Source of the DNA: Gammaproteobacteria bacterium
GTDB lineage: Bacteria > Pseudomonadota > Gammaproteobacteria > HK1
NCBI GenBank assembly: GCA_022826505.1
Contig: JAJDUQ010000189.1
Coordinates: forward strand, 1-64,000
Reading direction: 5' to 3'
Length of the DNA: 64,000 bases
Below the pieces are notes generated by a model. The model worked only from the letters and a program-made list of their open reading frames with translations, did not search any database and was not told the DNA's origin. Of this stretch, positions 19,138-29,870 are shown piece after piece. A program made the translations under genes and the position numbers. The number at the start of each line of letters is the position of its first letter. Within the stretch, counting starts at the first letter, position 1.

Positions 19138-21462
19138 ATGGCGCGACGCCGCTCCGAGTCGAGCCCCGCCAAACGCCGACGAACGAGATCCGGATCGTCG
19201 CGCGGGTCGAGCCGCCGGCGCGGCTTTCGGCGGTTTCTAGTCAAGGCCTGTGCCATCGGCGCGGTGGTGCTGGCCGGGTACATCGTCTGGCTGGACTACC
19301 GGGTTCGCGACGAGTTCGAAGGCAAACGATGGGCAGTGCCTGCCCGCGTGTTCGCTCGGCCCCTCGAACTCGCTCCCGGAATGCTGCTGAAGGCCGACTC
19401 GCTCGAGAGGGAGCTGAAGCTCGCCGGCTACCGACGGGTACGTTCCGCGTTTCGGCCAGCGAGCTTCGAGCGCAACGGAGAGCGGATTCGGCTCGTGACC
19501 CGTGATTTCACCTACGCTGACGGTCCCGCGCCGTCTCGCCGGGTGACGGTGTCCGTGTCCGGGGGGCGTATTGGTGACGTGGAGGTCGATGGCGTGTCCG
19601 GCTCCCGGATACGAGTCGATCCGGCAGAAATCGCCCGGGTCTATCCCGCGCACCGCGAAGACCGCGTGTTGTTGCGACTCGATGATGTTCCGCCCGCGTT
19701 CCTGGCTGTCTTGCTGGAAGTCGAGGACCGCCGGTTCTACCACCACTTCGGGGTCGATCCACTGGCAATTGCGCGTGCGGCGTGGACGAACCTGCGCGCA
19801 GGAAGAACCGTACAGGGCGGAAGCACGCTGACCCAGCAGCTCGCCAAGAATTTCTTCCTTTCAGCCGAACGGACGTTCAGCCGCAAGCTGAACGAGGCGC
19901 TCATCGCATTGCTGCTGGAGTGGCGGTACTCCAAGCCCGTGCTGCTGGAGGGATACCTGAACGAGGTGTACCTCGGTCAGCACGGCGCGCACGCGATCCA
20001 CGGTTTCGGCCGTGCCGCTCGCTACTATTTCGGGCGCGGGCTCGCCGATCTCGACCTCGACGAAATGGCATTGCTTGCCGGAATGGCGCGCGGACCTTCG
20101 TACTACGATCCGCGCCGGCATCCGGAGCGGGCGAAGAGGAGAAGGAATCGGGTGATCGATCGACTCGAAGCGCGGGGGATCGCCGACTCGGCGGCGGCGG
20201 ATCGCGCGAGGAGCGAGCCACTGGGCGTATCTCGCCGCCCGCCTCCCGGATCGGCACGTTTCCCGGCGTTCGTCGACCTGGTGCACCGGCAACTTCGGCG
20301 GGACTACCCGGGCAGCGTGCTGCGCAGCGAGGGATTGCGCATCTTCACGACCCTCGACCCCACGATTCAGCTCGCGTCCGAATCGGCGCTCGAGCGGTCG
20401 ATGCCGCTCCTCACGCGACGAAGTGGCGGTGCCCGCGGCGAACTCCAGGCCGCAATTGCAGTGACGGATGCCCGGTCCGGCGAAGTGCTGTCCATTGTGG
20501 GAGACAATGATCCACGCCGCGTCGGGTTCAACCGCGCGCTTGATGCCGTCCGTCCGGTCGGCTCTGTCGTCAAGCCCGCGATCTACCTCGCCGCGTTGAC
20601 GGAGCCCCAGTTCCACCTCGCCTCCTTCGTTCGCGACGATCCGGTGCAGGTGGACGGCCCCGACGGACCGTGGAGGCCCAGAAACCACGACGGCCGCACG
20701 CATGGGGCGGTGATGCTGCGGGACGCGCTGGTGCATTCATACAATCTTGCGACGGTCCGGCTCGGGCTCGACGTCGGACTGGAACGAGTGACCGATACGA
20801 TCCGGGCACTTGGAGTGTCACGACCGTTCGCCACCTACCCGGCGCTGTTGCTCGGCACCCTGGAGCTCGCACCGATCGAGGTGAACGCCATGTATCAATC
20901 GCTCGCGACGGGCGGGCTGCGACAACCGTTGCGGGCCATACGAAGCGTCACGGATCGGCACGGGCGTTCGCTCGCCCGTTACCCCGAGCGCTCGACCCGT
21001 GTCGCCGATGGTGACGCGGTGTTCCTCGTCACCCACGCGTTGCGCGGAGTGCTGAGCGAAGGTACCGGACGCAGAGCACGGGAACTTCTGGCTCGCGGTC
21101 AGATTCTGGCGGGAAAGACCGGGACGACCAATGGCCTGCGCGACAGTTGGTTTGCAGGCTACGGTGCGGAACGGGTCGCGGTGGTATGGGTCGGGCGCGA
21201 CGACAACCGACCCGCGAACCTGAGCGGTTCAAGCGGAGCATTGGAAGTCTGGGCCCGTCTCATGCGCGAAATCGGTGAGCATTCGGTGTCCGATGTCGCT
21301 CCTCGAGGCGTGGAATGGCACTGGGTGAGCCGGGACGCAGGAAGGCGCATCGAGCGCGAATGCTCCGATGCGGTTCGGCTTCCGTTCGTCCATGGACGAC
21401 TCCCGCCCGAGGGTCGGTGCGGGACGCGAACCGCCGGGCGCGGCGGTGCCGAAGCCTCCTGA
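19138..21462 (+). CDS. mrcB: Penicillin-binding protein 1B (bifunctional glycosyltransferase/transpeptidase)
   Basis: Short basic cytoplasmic N-term + TM; GT51 EDRRFYHHFGVDPLAIARA, GGSTLTQQLAKNFFLSAERTFSRKLNEA; transpeptidase GSVVKP, KTGTTN. Confidence 0.92.
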   Translation: MARRRSESSPAKRRRTRSGSSRGSSRRRGFRRFLVKACAIGAVVLAGYIVWLDYRVRDEFEGKRWAVPARVFARPLELAPGMLLKADSLERELKLAGYRRVRSAFRPASFERNGERIRLVTRDFTYADGPAPSRRVTVSVSGGRIGDVEVDGVSGSRIRVDPAEIARVYPAHREDRVLLRLDDVPPAFLAVLLEVEDRRFYHHFGVDPLAIARAAWTNLRAGRTVQGGSTLTQQLAKNFFLSAERTFSRKLNEALIALLLEWRYSKPVLLEGYLNEVYLGQHGAHAIHGFGRAARYYFGRGLADLDLDEMALLAGMARGPSYYDPRRHPERAKRRRNRVIDRLEARGIADSAAADRARSEPLGVSRRPPPGSARFPAFVDLVHRQLRRDYPGSVLRSEGLRIFTTLDPTIQLASESALERSMPLLTRRSGGARGELQAAIAVTDARSGEVLSIVGDNDPRRVGFNRALDAVRPVGSVVKPAIYLAALTEPQFHLASFVRDDPVQVDGPDGPWRPRNHDGRTHGAVMLRDALVHSYNLATVRLGLDVGLERVTDTIRALGVSRPFATYPALLLGTLELAPIEVNAMYQSLATGGLRQPLRAIRSVTDRHGRSLARYPERSTRVADGDAVFLVTHALRGVLSEGTGRRARELLARGQILAGKTGTTNGLRDSWFAGYGAERVAVVWVGRDDNRPANLSGSSGALEVWARLMREIGEHSVSDVAPRGVEWHWVSRDAGRRIERECSDAVRLPFVHGRLPPEGRCGTRTAGRGGAEAS

Positions 21463-21781
21463 CGGATCTCCGGATCCGCACCGCGCAGGCATGTAGCATA
21501 CTGCCGGCGACCATCGCCACCGCGCACGAGGGGGGCAGGGCGTCCCTCGCACAACGTCGGTGCCCGGCTGCGAGCGCGAGTCCGGCGGTATCCGCAGCGT
21601 GGAGAATCGACACCGGGCGTACCGCGTGCGATCGCATCTGCGAATCGGGCCCGGGTGATCGCCATGCGATCGGGTGCGGCGTCGTGTTCGGACACGCTTT
21701 CGTGCGACCCTGGCCGCTACGCCCGAGCACTTCGGTACGCCGCCTGCCACGGGGCGTGATGAGCACCGGTCGGGGGTGACC

Positions 21782-22882
21782 ATGCGCAAGCCGACGCAGT
21801 CCGTATCGGGAACGCCGACCAAGTACTGGCACGTCATCGACGACGGACGGGTGCAGTGCGACGTCTGTCCCCGGGCCTGCAAGTTGCGGGAAGGCCAGCG
21901 AGGTCTGTGCTTCGTGCGAGCTCGCGAGGGCGACGAAATCGTGTCGACGACCTATGGGCGGTCGAGCGGTTTCTGCGTCGATCCGATCGAGAAGAAGCCA
22001 CTCAATCATTTTCTCCCGGGGACGCCGGTCCTCTCGTTCGGCACCGCGGGATGCAATCTTGCATGCAAGTTCTGCCAGAACTGGGATATGAGCAAGTCCC
22101 GGCAGATGGACACGCTCGCCGATGTCGCCAGTCCGGACGCTCTCGCCCGCGCATCGGTGCGGCTCGGGTGCCGCAGCATTGCCTTCACGTACAACGACCC
22201 GATCGTCTTCCTCGAGTACGCCATCGATGTTGCGAGCGCGTGTCGCGCGCGCGGCGTTCGTTCGGTTGCGGTGACCGCCGGATACGTCAGCGACAGACCA
22301 CGCCGCGAGTTCTTCTCGTGGATGGATGCTGCGAACGTCGACCTCAAGGCATTCGACGAGCGGTTCTACTGGAAGGTGACGGGCGGTCATCTCGGACCGG
22401 TCCTGGAGACGCTCGAGTACATCCACCACGAAACCGACGTCTGGCTCGAAATCACGACACTCCTGATTCCGGGCGAGAACGATGGCAATGCGGAGATCGA
22501 CGCGATGACCGCGTGGATCGCGGATCGACTCGGGCCCGGGGTGCCATTGCATTTCACGGCGTTTCATCCGGATTGGAAAATGCTGGATCGGCCCTGCACA
22601 CCGGCCGCGACCCTCAACCGCGCCCGCGCTCGCGCCATGGCCAACGGACTGCGCTACGTCTACACCGGCAACGTGCACGACGCTCGTGGCGGTACCACGT
22701 TCTGTCACGGCTGTGGACGGGTGCTGATCGTTCGCGACTGGTACGTCCTCGAGCACTACTCTGTCGGAGACGACGGACGGTGCCCGGACTGCGGAACCGT
22801 GTGCGCGGGGGTGTTCGACGGTCCCGCGGGCGATTGGGGTCCGAGGCGCCGGCCGGTGCGAATTTCAAGCCCCCCGGCTTGA
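21782..22882 (+). CDS. amrS: AmmeMemoRadiSam system radical SAM enzyme
   Basis: CDVCPRACKLREGQRGLCFVRA, PLNHFLPGTPVLSFGTAGCNLACKFCQNWDMSK, C-terminal CxxC pairs. Confidence 0.9.
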   Translation: MRKPTQSVSGTPTKYWHVIDDGRVQCDVCPRACKLREGQRGLCFVRAREGDEIVSTTYGRSSGFCVDPIEKKPLNHFLPGTPVLSFGTAGCNLACKFCQNWDMSKSRQMDTLADVASPDALARASVRLGCRSIAFTYNDPIVFLEYAIDVASACRARGVRSVAVTAGYVSDRPRREFFSWMDAANVDLKAFDERFYWKVTGGHLGPVLETLEYIHHETDVWLEITTLLIPGENDGNAEIDAMTAWIADRLGPGVPLHFTAFHPDWKMLDRPCTPAATLNRARARAMANGLRYVYTGNVHDARGGTTFCHGCGRVLIVRDWYVLEHYSVGDDGRCPDCGTVCAGVFDGPAGDWGPRRRPVRISSPPA

Positions 22883-22908
22883 AAGTGCGACGCCAGTCTA
22901 CGTATCAT
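22879..22908 (+). promoter_or_regulatory. Predicted sigma70 promoter for metY
   Basis: TTGAAA (22879-22884), 18-bp spacer, TATCAT (22903-22908), 12 bp before the tRNA. Confidence 0.55.
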
Positions 22909-22920
22909 TCGCGGTCCTGG

Positions 22921-22997
22921 TGCGGGGTGGAGCAGTCTGGCAGCTCGTCGGGCTCATAACCCGAAGGTCGCAGGTTCGAATCCTGCCCCCGCTACCA
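22921..22997 (+). tRNA. metY: Initiator tRNA-fMet (CAT)
   Basis: tgcggggtggagcag...tcgggctcataacccga...cccccgctacca; GGG/CCC anticodon stem, unpaired 1-72, CCA encoded; precedes rimP-nusA-infB. Confidence 0.96.
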
Positions 22998-23029
22998 ACA
23001 GTCTAGGGCCCGTTCGGGGCCGAACCGGG

Positions 23030-23053
23030 AAACCCCTTTCGAGGGGTTTTTTT
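23030..23053 (+). terminator. Rho-independent terminator between metY and rimP
   Basis: aaacccctttcgaggggttttttt: AACCCC/GGGGTT stem followed by T-run. Confidence 0.8.
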
Positions 23054-23271
23054 GTGGAGGTTCGGTGCGGATTTCGAACGGAGCGGATCGGGGAAGTGGG
23101 CCGTGCGCCCACTTTTTCGTTTTTGCGGCGCACGGGCGAGCCGGGCGCAGGCGGTCGTCAGGCACATTTCCGGGAATACGAACGGGATGTAGCGAGTGAG
23201 GATGGGGAGGGCGCAGGTGGGGCTTCAGTGCGAAGAGTACCGACCGGTCCGACTTGCGGTGGACGGACACC

Positions 23272-23733
23272 ATGCGCGAACGAGAGACGCGGTTGTACGA
23301 GTTGCTCGAACCCACAGTGAATTCACTCGGGTTCGAACTGGTGGGTGTCCTGTGGCGCGACGGGCGTTCCCGTGGCCTGATCCGGATCTACATCGACCGC
23401 GACGAAGGAGTGACGGTGGACGACTGCGCACGGGTGAGCCATCGCGTCAACGGACTGCTCGATGTGGAGGATCCGGTGGCGGGCAAGTACGACCTCGAGG
23501 TGTCGTCGCCCGGCGTGGACCGACCATTGTTCGTCCCGCGCGACTTCGCGCGATTTGCGGGCGCCGACGTCGAAGTGACGTTGCGCAACCCGTTCGCGGG
23601 GCGTCGTCGCCTCAAGGGCACCCTCGGCGGATACCGGGACGGGCTCGTCTTGGTCGACGAGCACGGTACGGAGCACGGCTTCGCGATCTCGGAAATCGAG
23701 AGCGCGAACCTGGTGCCGCATTGGGAAAACTGA
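23272..23733 (+). CDS. rimP: Ribosome maturation factor RimP
   Basis: LEPTVNSLGFELVGVLWRDGRSRGLIRIYIDRDEGVTVDDCARVSH...YDLEVSSPGVDRPLF. Confidence 0.95.
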   Translation: MRERETRLYELLEPTVNSLGFELVGVLWRDGRSRGLIRIYIDRDEGVTVDDCARVSHRVNGLLDVEDPVAGKYDLEVSSPGVDRPLFVPRDFARFAGADVEVTLRNPFAGRRRLKGTLGGYRDGLVLVDEHGTEHGFAISEIESANLVPHWEN

Positions 23734-23775
23734 TTCAGAATCGTCGACCGGCGATTCACGGCACGAGCGCGTGAC

Positions 23776-25401
23776 ATGAGCAAAGAGATTCTGAGCGTCG
23801 TCGAGGTGGTTTCGGCCGAAAAGGGCGTTGCAGAGGAAATTATCTTCGAGGCGATTGAAGCCGCCCTGGCGAGCGCGACCCGCAAGCGACATCCCGAGGA
23901 TCTCGATGTGCGGGTCAGCATCGATCGCGAGACCGGCGACTACGAGACATTTCGGCGCTGGGAAATCGTCGACGACGCGTCCGTGGTCTTCACCCAGGAA
24001 GAGGCCGACGCAGCCCTGGAGAAGCTGCTCGCGGAGGTAGCGCCGCCCGAGGACGACGGCACCGCCGAGGAGGATGCCGAGGCGGTGGCCGGGCCCAGTG
24101 TCTTCGACCCGAACCGCCAGATTCTGTACAGCGACGCCTGCGAACGCCTTCCCGGACTGGACGTTGGAGACTTCGCCGAAGAGCCGATCGAGTCCGTGGC
24201 GTTCGGCCGCATTGCCGCACAGACCGCCAAGCAGGTCATCGTGCAGAAGGTTCGCGAGGCCGAGCGCGCTCAGGTCATCGAGGCCTACGAGAATCGAGTC
24301 GGCGAGATGGTCACCGGAGTCGTCAAGCGCCTGGAACGAGGCAGCATCATCCTCGACCTCGGCGGAAACGCGGAGGCGGTCGTCAACCGGGAGGAGGTCA
24401 TTCCCCGCGAAATCGTGCGCCCGGGCGACCGGCTTCGCGGGTATCTGCGCGAGGTGCGGCCGGAGGCTCGTGGTCCTCAATTGTTCGTCAGCCGCACGGC
24501 GCCCGAGCTCATGGTGAGCCTGTTCACCCTCGAAGTACCCGAAATCGCCGAGCGCTTGATTGAGATCATGGGATGCGCACGCGACCCCGGGTCGCGCGCG
24601 AAAATCGGGGTTCGCAGCAACGTGGCGCGAATCGATCCGGTGGGAGCGTGCGTGGGCATGCGGGGTTCCCGCGTACAGGCGGTGTCGAACGAGTTGGCGG
24701 GAGAAAGAGTCGACATCATCCTGTGGGACGAGAATCCGGCCCAGTACGTCATCAACGCGATGTCACCGGCTGAAGTGGTCTCGATCGTGGTCGACGAGGA
24801 ATCGCGGGCGATGGATGTCGCGGTGCACGAGGAGCAGCTTTCGCAGGCGATTGGCCGAGGTGGGCAGAACGTGCGTCTCGCCAGTCAGCTCACGCAGTGG
24901 CAGATCAACGTCATGACCGAACAGCAGGCTGACGAAAAGAACGAGATGGAGGCTGGCAAGTTCCTCAGTCTCTTCAGGGATCAGCTCGACGTCGACGAGG
25001 AGGTCGCACTGATTCTGCTCCAGGAAGGGTTCACCAGCATCGAGGAAGTGGCCTACGTGTCCGAGGCCGAGATGCTCGCAATCGACGAATTCGACGAGGA
25101 GATTTGTCGAGAGTTGCAGTCCCGGGCTCGCGACGTGCTGCTCATCCGCGAGATCGCGAGCGAAGAGGGTGTCTCGAGTGGGGCCCCCGCCGAGGATCTT
25201 CTCCTCCTCGATGGGATGGACACGGAGCTCGCCTATGGTCTGGCGTCCAAGGGCGTCACGACCAGAGAGGAGCTTGCGGAGCTGTCGGTGGACGATTTCA
25301 CCGAAATCATGGACATCGATCCGGAACGTGCCGGGAAGCTGATCATGACCGCCCGAGCCATCTGGTTCGAGCAGGAAGAGGCCGAGAGCCAGTCGCGGTA
25401 G
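23776..25401 (+). CDS. nusA: Transcription termination/antitermination factor NusA
   Basis: MSKEILSVVEVVSAEKGV...; S1/KH domains, IGRGGQNVRLASQLTQWQINVM. Confidence 0.97.
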   Translation: MSKEILSVVEVVSAEKGVAEEIIFEAIEAALASATRKRHPEDLDVRVSIDRETGDYETFRRWEIVDDASVVFTQEEADAALEKLLAEVAPPEDDGTAEEDAEAVAGPSVFDPNRQILYSDACERLPGLDVGDFAEEPIESVAFGRIAAQTAKQVIVQKVREAERAQVIEAYENRVGEMVTGVVKRLERGSIILDLGGNAEAVVNREEVIPREIVRPGDRLRGYLREVRPEARGPQLFVSRTAPELMVSLFTLEVPEIAERLIEIMGCARDPGSRAKIGVRSNVARIDPVGACVGMRGSRVQAVSNELAGERVDIILWDENPAQYVINAMSPAEVVSIVVDEESRAMDVAVHEEQLSQAIGRGGQNVRLASQLTQWQINVMTEQQADEKNEMEAGKFLSLFRDQLDVDEEVALILLQEGFTSIEEVAYVSEAEMLAIDEFDEEICRELQSRARDVLLIREIASEEGVSSGAPAEDLLLLDGMDTELAYGLASKGVTTREELAELSVDDFTEIMDIDPERAGKLIMTARAIWFEQEEAESQSR

Positions 25402-25422
25402 AGAGTTCCAGGAGTCACTGAG

Positions 25423-28020
25423 ATGGCCGAAACAACAGTGCGAGAGCTGGCCGACGTCGTCGGAATCCCCATCAACCGGTTGCTGGCGCATCTTGGCGAG
25501 TCGGGGCTTCCTCACACTGAAGCCGACGAGCGAATCAACGATCAGGAGAAGGCGCAGTTGTTCACGCACCTCAAGCGCCTGCACAACAAGAGCGGGGCCG
25601 AGCCGGCCGCGCCGCGCAAGATCACGCTGCGGCGCAAGTCGGTGAGCGAGCTGAGGATCGCGTCCCCGCAGGGCCGCAGAAAGACAGTGACGGTGGAAAC
25701 CCGTGGTCGCCGGGTGTACACGCCCGGCGCGGGGTCTCGGGTCGACACGGGAGTTGCCGCCCTGTCCGGAGAGGGCGACGCCAAGGCGCGCATGGACGCT
25801 GCGAAGCGGGCTTTGCAGGAAGAGGCGAAACGACGCCAGCAGGAACTCGACGAGACCCTGAGGGCGGAAGCGGAGGCGCGCGAGAAGGAAGAGGCGCTGC
25901 GCAAGCTGCGCGAACCCGAGAAGAAGAAGAAGCGGCCCCCGGTCGAGAAACCCGCGTCCGAACCCGTACCCGAACCAGCCGCCACGACCGAGACCGCCGA
26001 CCCGGCTCCTGCGGTCACACCTCCCGCTCCGACCACGCCGCCGTCGCCTCCGGCACCGGCACCGGCCCCCGCCACGCGCCGTCCCGACGCGAAGCGCGGA
26101 GACGGTCGTGACCGCGGCGGGCGACGCGAACGCGGCCGGCGAAGCCGGGAAGAGCTGCACGTCGCCAGCGACAAGGCGGGACGCAGGCGCAAGAAGCAGA
26201 AATCGAGATCCGTTGTCCGGACGCAGCCCGCACGCCACGCGTTCGAGATGCCAACCGCGCCCGTGGTGCGCGAGGTCGCCATCCCGGAGACGATTACGGT
26301 TGGGGAACTCGCGCAGAAGATGTCCATCAAGGCCACCGAACTGATCAAGGCGCTGATGGGGCTCGGCATGATGGTGACCATCAACCAGATTATCGATCAG
26401 GATGCCGCGGTGATTGTCGTCGAGGAACTCGGTCACGTCGCGAAGCCGGTGAAGGAGAGTTCGATCGAGGAAGAAGTCCTTCAGGCGAGCGACGAGGACG
26501 AATTCCCGTCGCTGCCCCGTTCGCCGGTGGTGACCGTGATGGGCCACGTCGACCATGGCAAGACCTCCCTGCTCGACTACATTCGAACCGCCAAGGTTGC
26601 GGCCGGAGAAGCGGGAGGCATCACCCAGCATATCGGTGCGTATCACGTGGACACCCCTCGGGGGAATGTCACGTTTCTCGATACGCCGGGCCACGCCGCG
26701 TTCACCGCAATGCGGGCTCGCGGCGCGCGGGCGACGGATATCGTGGTGCTGGTAGTGGCTGCGGACGACGGGGTCATGCCCCAGACGGTCGAGGCAATCA
26801 CGCACGCGAAGGCCGCGAACGTGCCCATCGTCGTCGCCGTCAACAAGATCGACAGGGAAGATGCGGACCCCGAGCGAATTCGCCAGTCTCTGGCCAACCA
26901 CGAAGTCATTCCTGAAGCCTGGGGCGGAGAGAACATGTTCGTGGATGTCTCGGCAGTGACCGGCCAGGGCATCGACGACCTGCTCGAAGCCATCAGCCTG
27001 CAGGCGGAACTGCTGGAGCTGTCGGCGCCCGAGCAGGGCTTCGCGCGTGGTGTGGTCGTCGAGTCGCGGCTTGAACGCGGGAGAGGTCCGGTGGCCACGG
27101 TGCTCGTGCAGTCGGGTCGTATCGCAAAGGGAGACATTCTCCTTGCCGGTCAGGAATTCGGCCGCGTGCGCGGACTGTTCGACGAGACCGGTGCGGAGAC
27201 TTCCTCGGCCGGTCCGTCGATTCCGGTCGAGGTCCTGGGACTGTCCGGGCCGCCCGATGCCGGTGACGAGGCGGTGGTCGTAGCCAACGAGCGCAAGGCG
27301 CGGGAGATTGCGACCTTCAGACACGGCAAGTACCGAGAGGTCAGGCTCGCCCGGCAGCAGGCGGCAAAGCTCGAGAACGTCTTCGAGCAGATGAAGGAAG
27401 GCGCAGCCCATTCTCTCAACATCATTGTCAAGGCCGACGTTCAGGGCTCGGTGGAGGCGTTGCGTGATTCGTTGTCGCAACTCTCGACCGACGAGGTGAA
27501 GGTCAACGTCATCGCCGCGGCGGCCGGAGGCATCAGCGAGACCGATGCGAATCTTGCAGTCGCTTCGAACGCGATCGTCGTCGGCTTCAACGTGCGGGCG
27601 GATGCCGCGGCCCGTCGGGTCATCGAGGCGGAGATGGTGGATTTGCGCTACTTCAGCGTGATCTACGAAGTTATCGATACCGTGAAGCAGGCGATGAGCG
27701 GAATGCTTGCGCCGGAGTTCAAGGAAGAAATTGTCGGAATCGCCGAAGTACGGGATGTCTTCCGCTCGAAGCGGTTCGGGAATATCGCCGGTTGTCGTGT
27801 TTCCGAGGGCACGGTGCGCAGGAGCAATCCCATCCGCGTGCTGCGCGACAGCGTCGTCATCTACGAAGGTGAGCTGGAATCGCTGCGCCGGTTCCAGGAC
27901 GACGTCAACGAGGTCCGCGCGGGAACCGAGTGCGGAATCGGGGTCCGCAATTACAACGACGTCAAGGTCGGAGATCAGATCGAAGTCTACGAGCGCATCG
28001 AGCTTCAGCGCACGGTGTGA
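25423..28020 (+). CDS. infB: Translation initiation factor IF-2
   Basis: IF2_N domains, [40 protein letters not shown]. Confidence 0.98.
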   Translation: MAETTVRELADVVGIPINRLLAHLGESGLPHTEADERINDQEKAQLFTHLKRLHNKSGAEPAAPRKITLRRKSVSELRIASPQGRRKTVTVETRGRRVYTPGAGSRVDTGVAALSGEGDAKARMDAAKRALQEEAKRRQQELDETLRAEAEAREKEEALRKLREPEKKKKRPPVEKPASEPVPEPAATTETADPAPAVTPPAPTTPPSPPAPAPAPATRRPDAKRGDGRDRGGRRERGRRSREELHVASDKAGRRRKKQKSRSVVRTQPARHAFEMPTAPVVREVAIPETITVGELAQKMSIKATELIKALMGLGMMVTINQIIDQDAAVIVVEELGHVAKPVKESSIEEEVLQASDEDEFPSLPRSPVVTVMGHVDHGKTSLLDYIRTAKVAAGEAGGITQHIGAYHVDTPRGNVTFLDTPGHAAFTAMRARGARATDIVVLVVAADDGVMPQTVEAITHAKAANVPIVVAVNKIDREDADPERIRQSLANHEVIPEAWGGENMFVDVSAVTGQGIDDLLEAISLQAELLELSAPEQGFARGVVVESRLERGRGPVATVLVQSGRIAKGDILLAGQEFGRVRGLFDETGAETSSAGPSIPVEVLGLSGPPDAGDEAVVVANERKAREIATFRHGKYREVRLARQQAAKLENVFEQMKEGAAHSLNIIVKADVQGSVEALRDSLSQLSTDEVKVNVIAAAAGGISETDANLAVASNAIVVGFNVRADAAARRVIEAEMVDLRYFSVIYEVIDTVKQAMSGMLAPEFKEEIVGIAEVRDVFRSKRFGNIAGCRVSEGTVRRSNPIRVLRDSVVIYEGELESLRRFQDDVNEVRAGTECGIGVRNYNDVKVGDQIEVYERIELQRTV

Positions 28021-28047
28021 GTCGCCGAGCGGCGAGATGCGATTCGA

Positions 28048-28422
28048 ATGGGAAACACCGTATACAGTCGATCGACGCGAGTGGCGGACCAGATTCAGCG
28101 CGAAATCGCGCTGCTCGTCGTCCTGGAGGTGGCCGACCCCAGAGTGGGTGACGTCACGGTGTCGGGGGTCGATCTTTCCCCCGACTTGAGACACGCGAAG
28201 GTTCTGGTGACCCCGGCCCGCGGGACTGACGGTGACGCGACGGTGACCGCCCTCAATCGTGCTGCCGGCTTCCTGCGCTCACGCCTCGGCCGCCGGGTTC
28301 GCATGCGCCGAGTGCCGCGTCTGGTGTTCGAGCACGATCGGACCCTGGAGCATGCGCTGCACATCGATGCGTTGATCGACGCAGCGCTCGAGGCTTCGCC
28401 CGCCGCCGGCGAGCCTTGCTGA
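28048..28422 (+). CDS. rbfA: Ribosome-binding factor A
   Basis: STRVADQIQREIALLVVLEVADPRVGDVTVSGVDLSPDLRHAKVLVT...RRVPRLVFEHDRTLEHALHIDALI. Confidence 0.95.
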   Translation: MGNTVYSRSTRVADQIQREIALLVVLEVADPRVGDVTVSGVDLSPDLRHAKVLVTPARGTDGDATVTALNRAAGFLRSRLGRRVRMRRVPRLVFEHDRTLEHALHIDALIDAALEASPAAGEPC

Positions 28423-28434
28423 AGGGGCGGGGCG

Positions 28435-29358
28435 ATGGCACGGGCTTCGGGGCGATCCAGGGGGCGTGCGGTCAATGGCATTCTCGTACTGGACAAGCCC
28501 GTCGGTATGGGCTCGAACGAGGTCCTCCAGCGAATCAAGCGCCTCTACCGCGCGCGCAAGGCAGGGCATACCGGCAGCCTCGATCGACTCGCGAGCGGAC
28601 TGCTGCCAATCTGCTTCGGTGAAGCGACCAAACTTTCCGGCTACCTGCTCAACGCGGACAAGCACTACGTAGCAACATTTCTCCTCGGAGTGACGACCTC
28701 CACGGGCGATGCGGAGGGAGAGGTGGTGTCACGTCGCCCGGTGCCGGACTTGACCGAGTCCGCGATCGAGCGTGCCGTGAAACGATTTCGCGGTGAGATC
28801 GAGCAAATTCCTCCCATGCACTCGGCCCTGAAACACAAGGGCAGGCGCCTCTACCAGCTCGCGCACGAAGGCATCGTGGTGGAACGGCAGCCGCGTCGGG
28901 TCACGATTCATCGTTTCGACGTGCGACGTGCGGAAGGCGAGCGCATCGAAGTCGAGGTTCTCTGCTCGAAGGGAACGTACATTCGCACCCTGGCGGAGGA
29001 TCTCGGGACGGAACTCGGCTGCGGCGCGAGTGTCGTGGCGCTGCGCCGGATTGGCGCAGGCCCCTTCGTGGCCGGTGACATGATCGAGCTGCCGACCATC
29101 GAGTCGATGGCCTCGAAGGGTCCCGGCTCTCTCGATGCGCTCCTTCAGTCGATGGAAGCGGCGGTTTCGCAGTGGCCGAGCGTGCGGCTTCCCGAAGGCG
29201 TGGCGTTCTATCTTCGAAAGGGGCAGCCGGTTCTGGTGCCGCATTCGCCCACTGAAGGCTGGGTTCGAATTCACTCCGAACGCGCCGGATTCATCGGAGT
29301 GGGCGAGGTCTTGGACGATGGCAGGATCGCACCGCGTCGGCTGTTCGTTTCAGGGTGA
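28435..29358 (+). CDS. truB: tRNA pseudouridine(55) synthase
   Basis: NGILVLDKPVGMGSNEVLQRIKRLYRARKAGHTGSLDRLASGLLPICFGEATK. Confidence 0.96.
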   Translation: MARASGRSRGRAVNGILVLDKPVGMGSNEVLQRIKRLYRARKAGHTGSLDRLASGLLPICFGEATKLSGYLLNADKHYVATFLLGVTTSTGDAEGEVVSRRPVPDLTESAIERAVKRFRGEIEQIPPMHSALKHKGRRLYQLAHEGIVVERQPRRVTIHRFDVRRAEGERIEVEVLCSKGTYIRTLAEDLGTELGCGASVVALRRIGAGPFVAGDMIELPTIESMASKGPGSLDALLQSMEAAVSQWPSVRLPEGVAFYLRKGQPVLVPHSPTEGWVRIHSERAGFIGVGEVLDDGRIAPRRLFVSG

Positions 29359-29412
29359 CGAATTTTACGTTGTTTCAATGAGTTGTCTCCAATCACACCG
29401 TTACCTCGAACC

Positions 29413-29441
29413 TTGTGGGGTGGGCAGGTCGCGGTTAGAAT
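29413..29441 (+). promoter_or_regulatory. Predicted sigma70 promoter upstream of rpsO
   Basis: TTGTGG, 17-bp spacer, TAGAAT. Confidence 0.4.
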
Positions 29442-29471
29442 GCGCGACTTTGGCGAGAGAGGACGAAATCG

Positions 29472-29741
29472 ATGTCGTTGTCCGCGGTCCAGAAGGCGGA
29501 AGTTGTCGAAGAGCACAAGCGCGGTGAGCGCGATACGGGGTCGCCCGAGGTACAGGTGGGGTTGCTCTCGCGTCGCATTGCGCACCTGACGGAGCATTTC
29601 CGCGAGCACTCGCACGACTTCCACTCTCGTCAAGGTCTGCTGAAGCTCGTCAGTCAGCGACGCAAGCTGCTCGACTATCTCCGGCGCAAGGACGTCGATC
29701 GGTACCGGGCACTCATCGCGAAGCTCGGCTTGCGCCGCTGA
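29472..29741 (+). CDS. rpsO: 30S ribosomal protein S15
   Basis: [52 protein letters not shown]. Confidence 0.98.
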   Translation: MSLSAVQKAEVVEEHKRGERDTGSPEVQVGLLSRRIAHLTEHFREHSHDFHSRQGLLKLVSQRRKLLDYLRRKDVDRYRALIAKLGLRR

Positions 29742-29870
29742 TTGAACTCGCGATGTCACCATCGGCCGATGATGACATCGCCCACGTTGCCGTTCCTGCC
29801 CACATCACTCCCCTGACGTACCGTTTGCGCCCCACTCGGGCGCTGCGCCGCGTCCTCCAAGGTTGAGCCA

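Noticed and set aside
24763-28194. 1143-aa minus-strand ORF opposite nusA/infB
   Set aside because: Shadow ORF of a high-GC coding strand; composition rich in His/Arg/Asp with no recognisable domain, fully antisense to strong CDSs.
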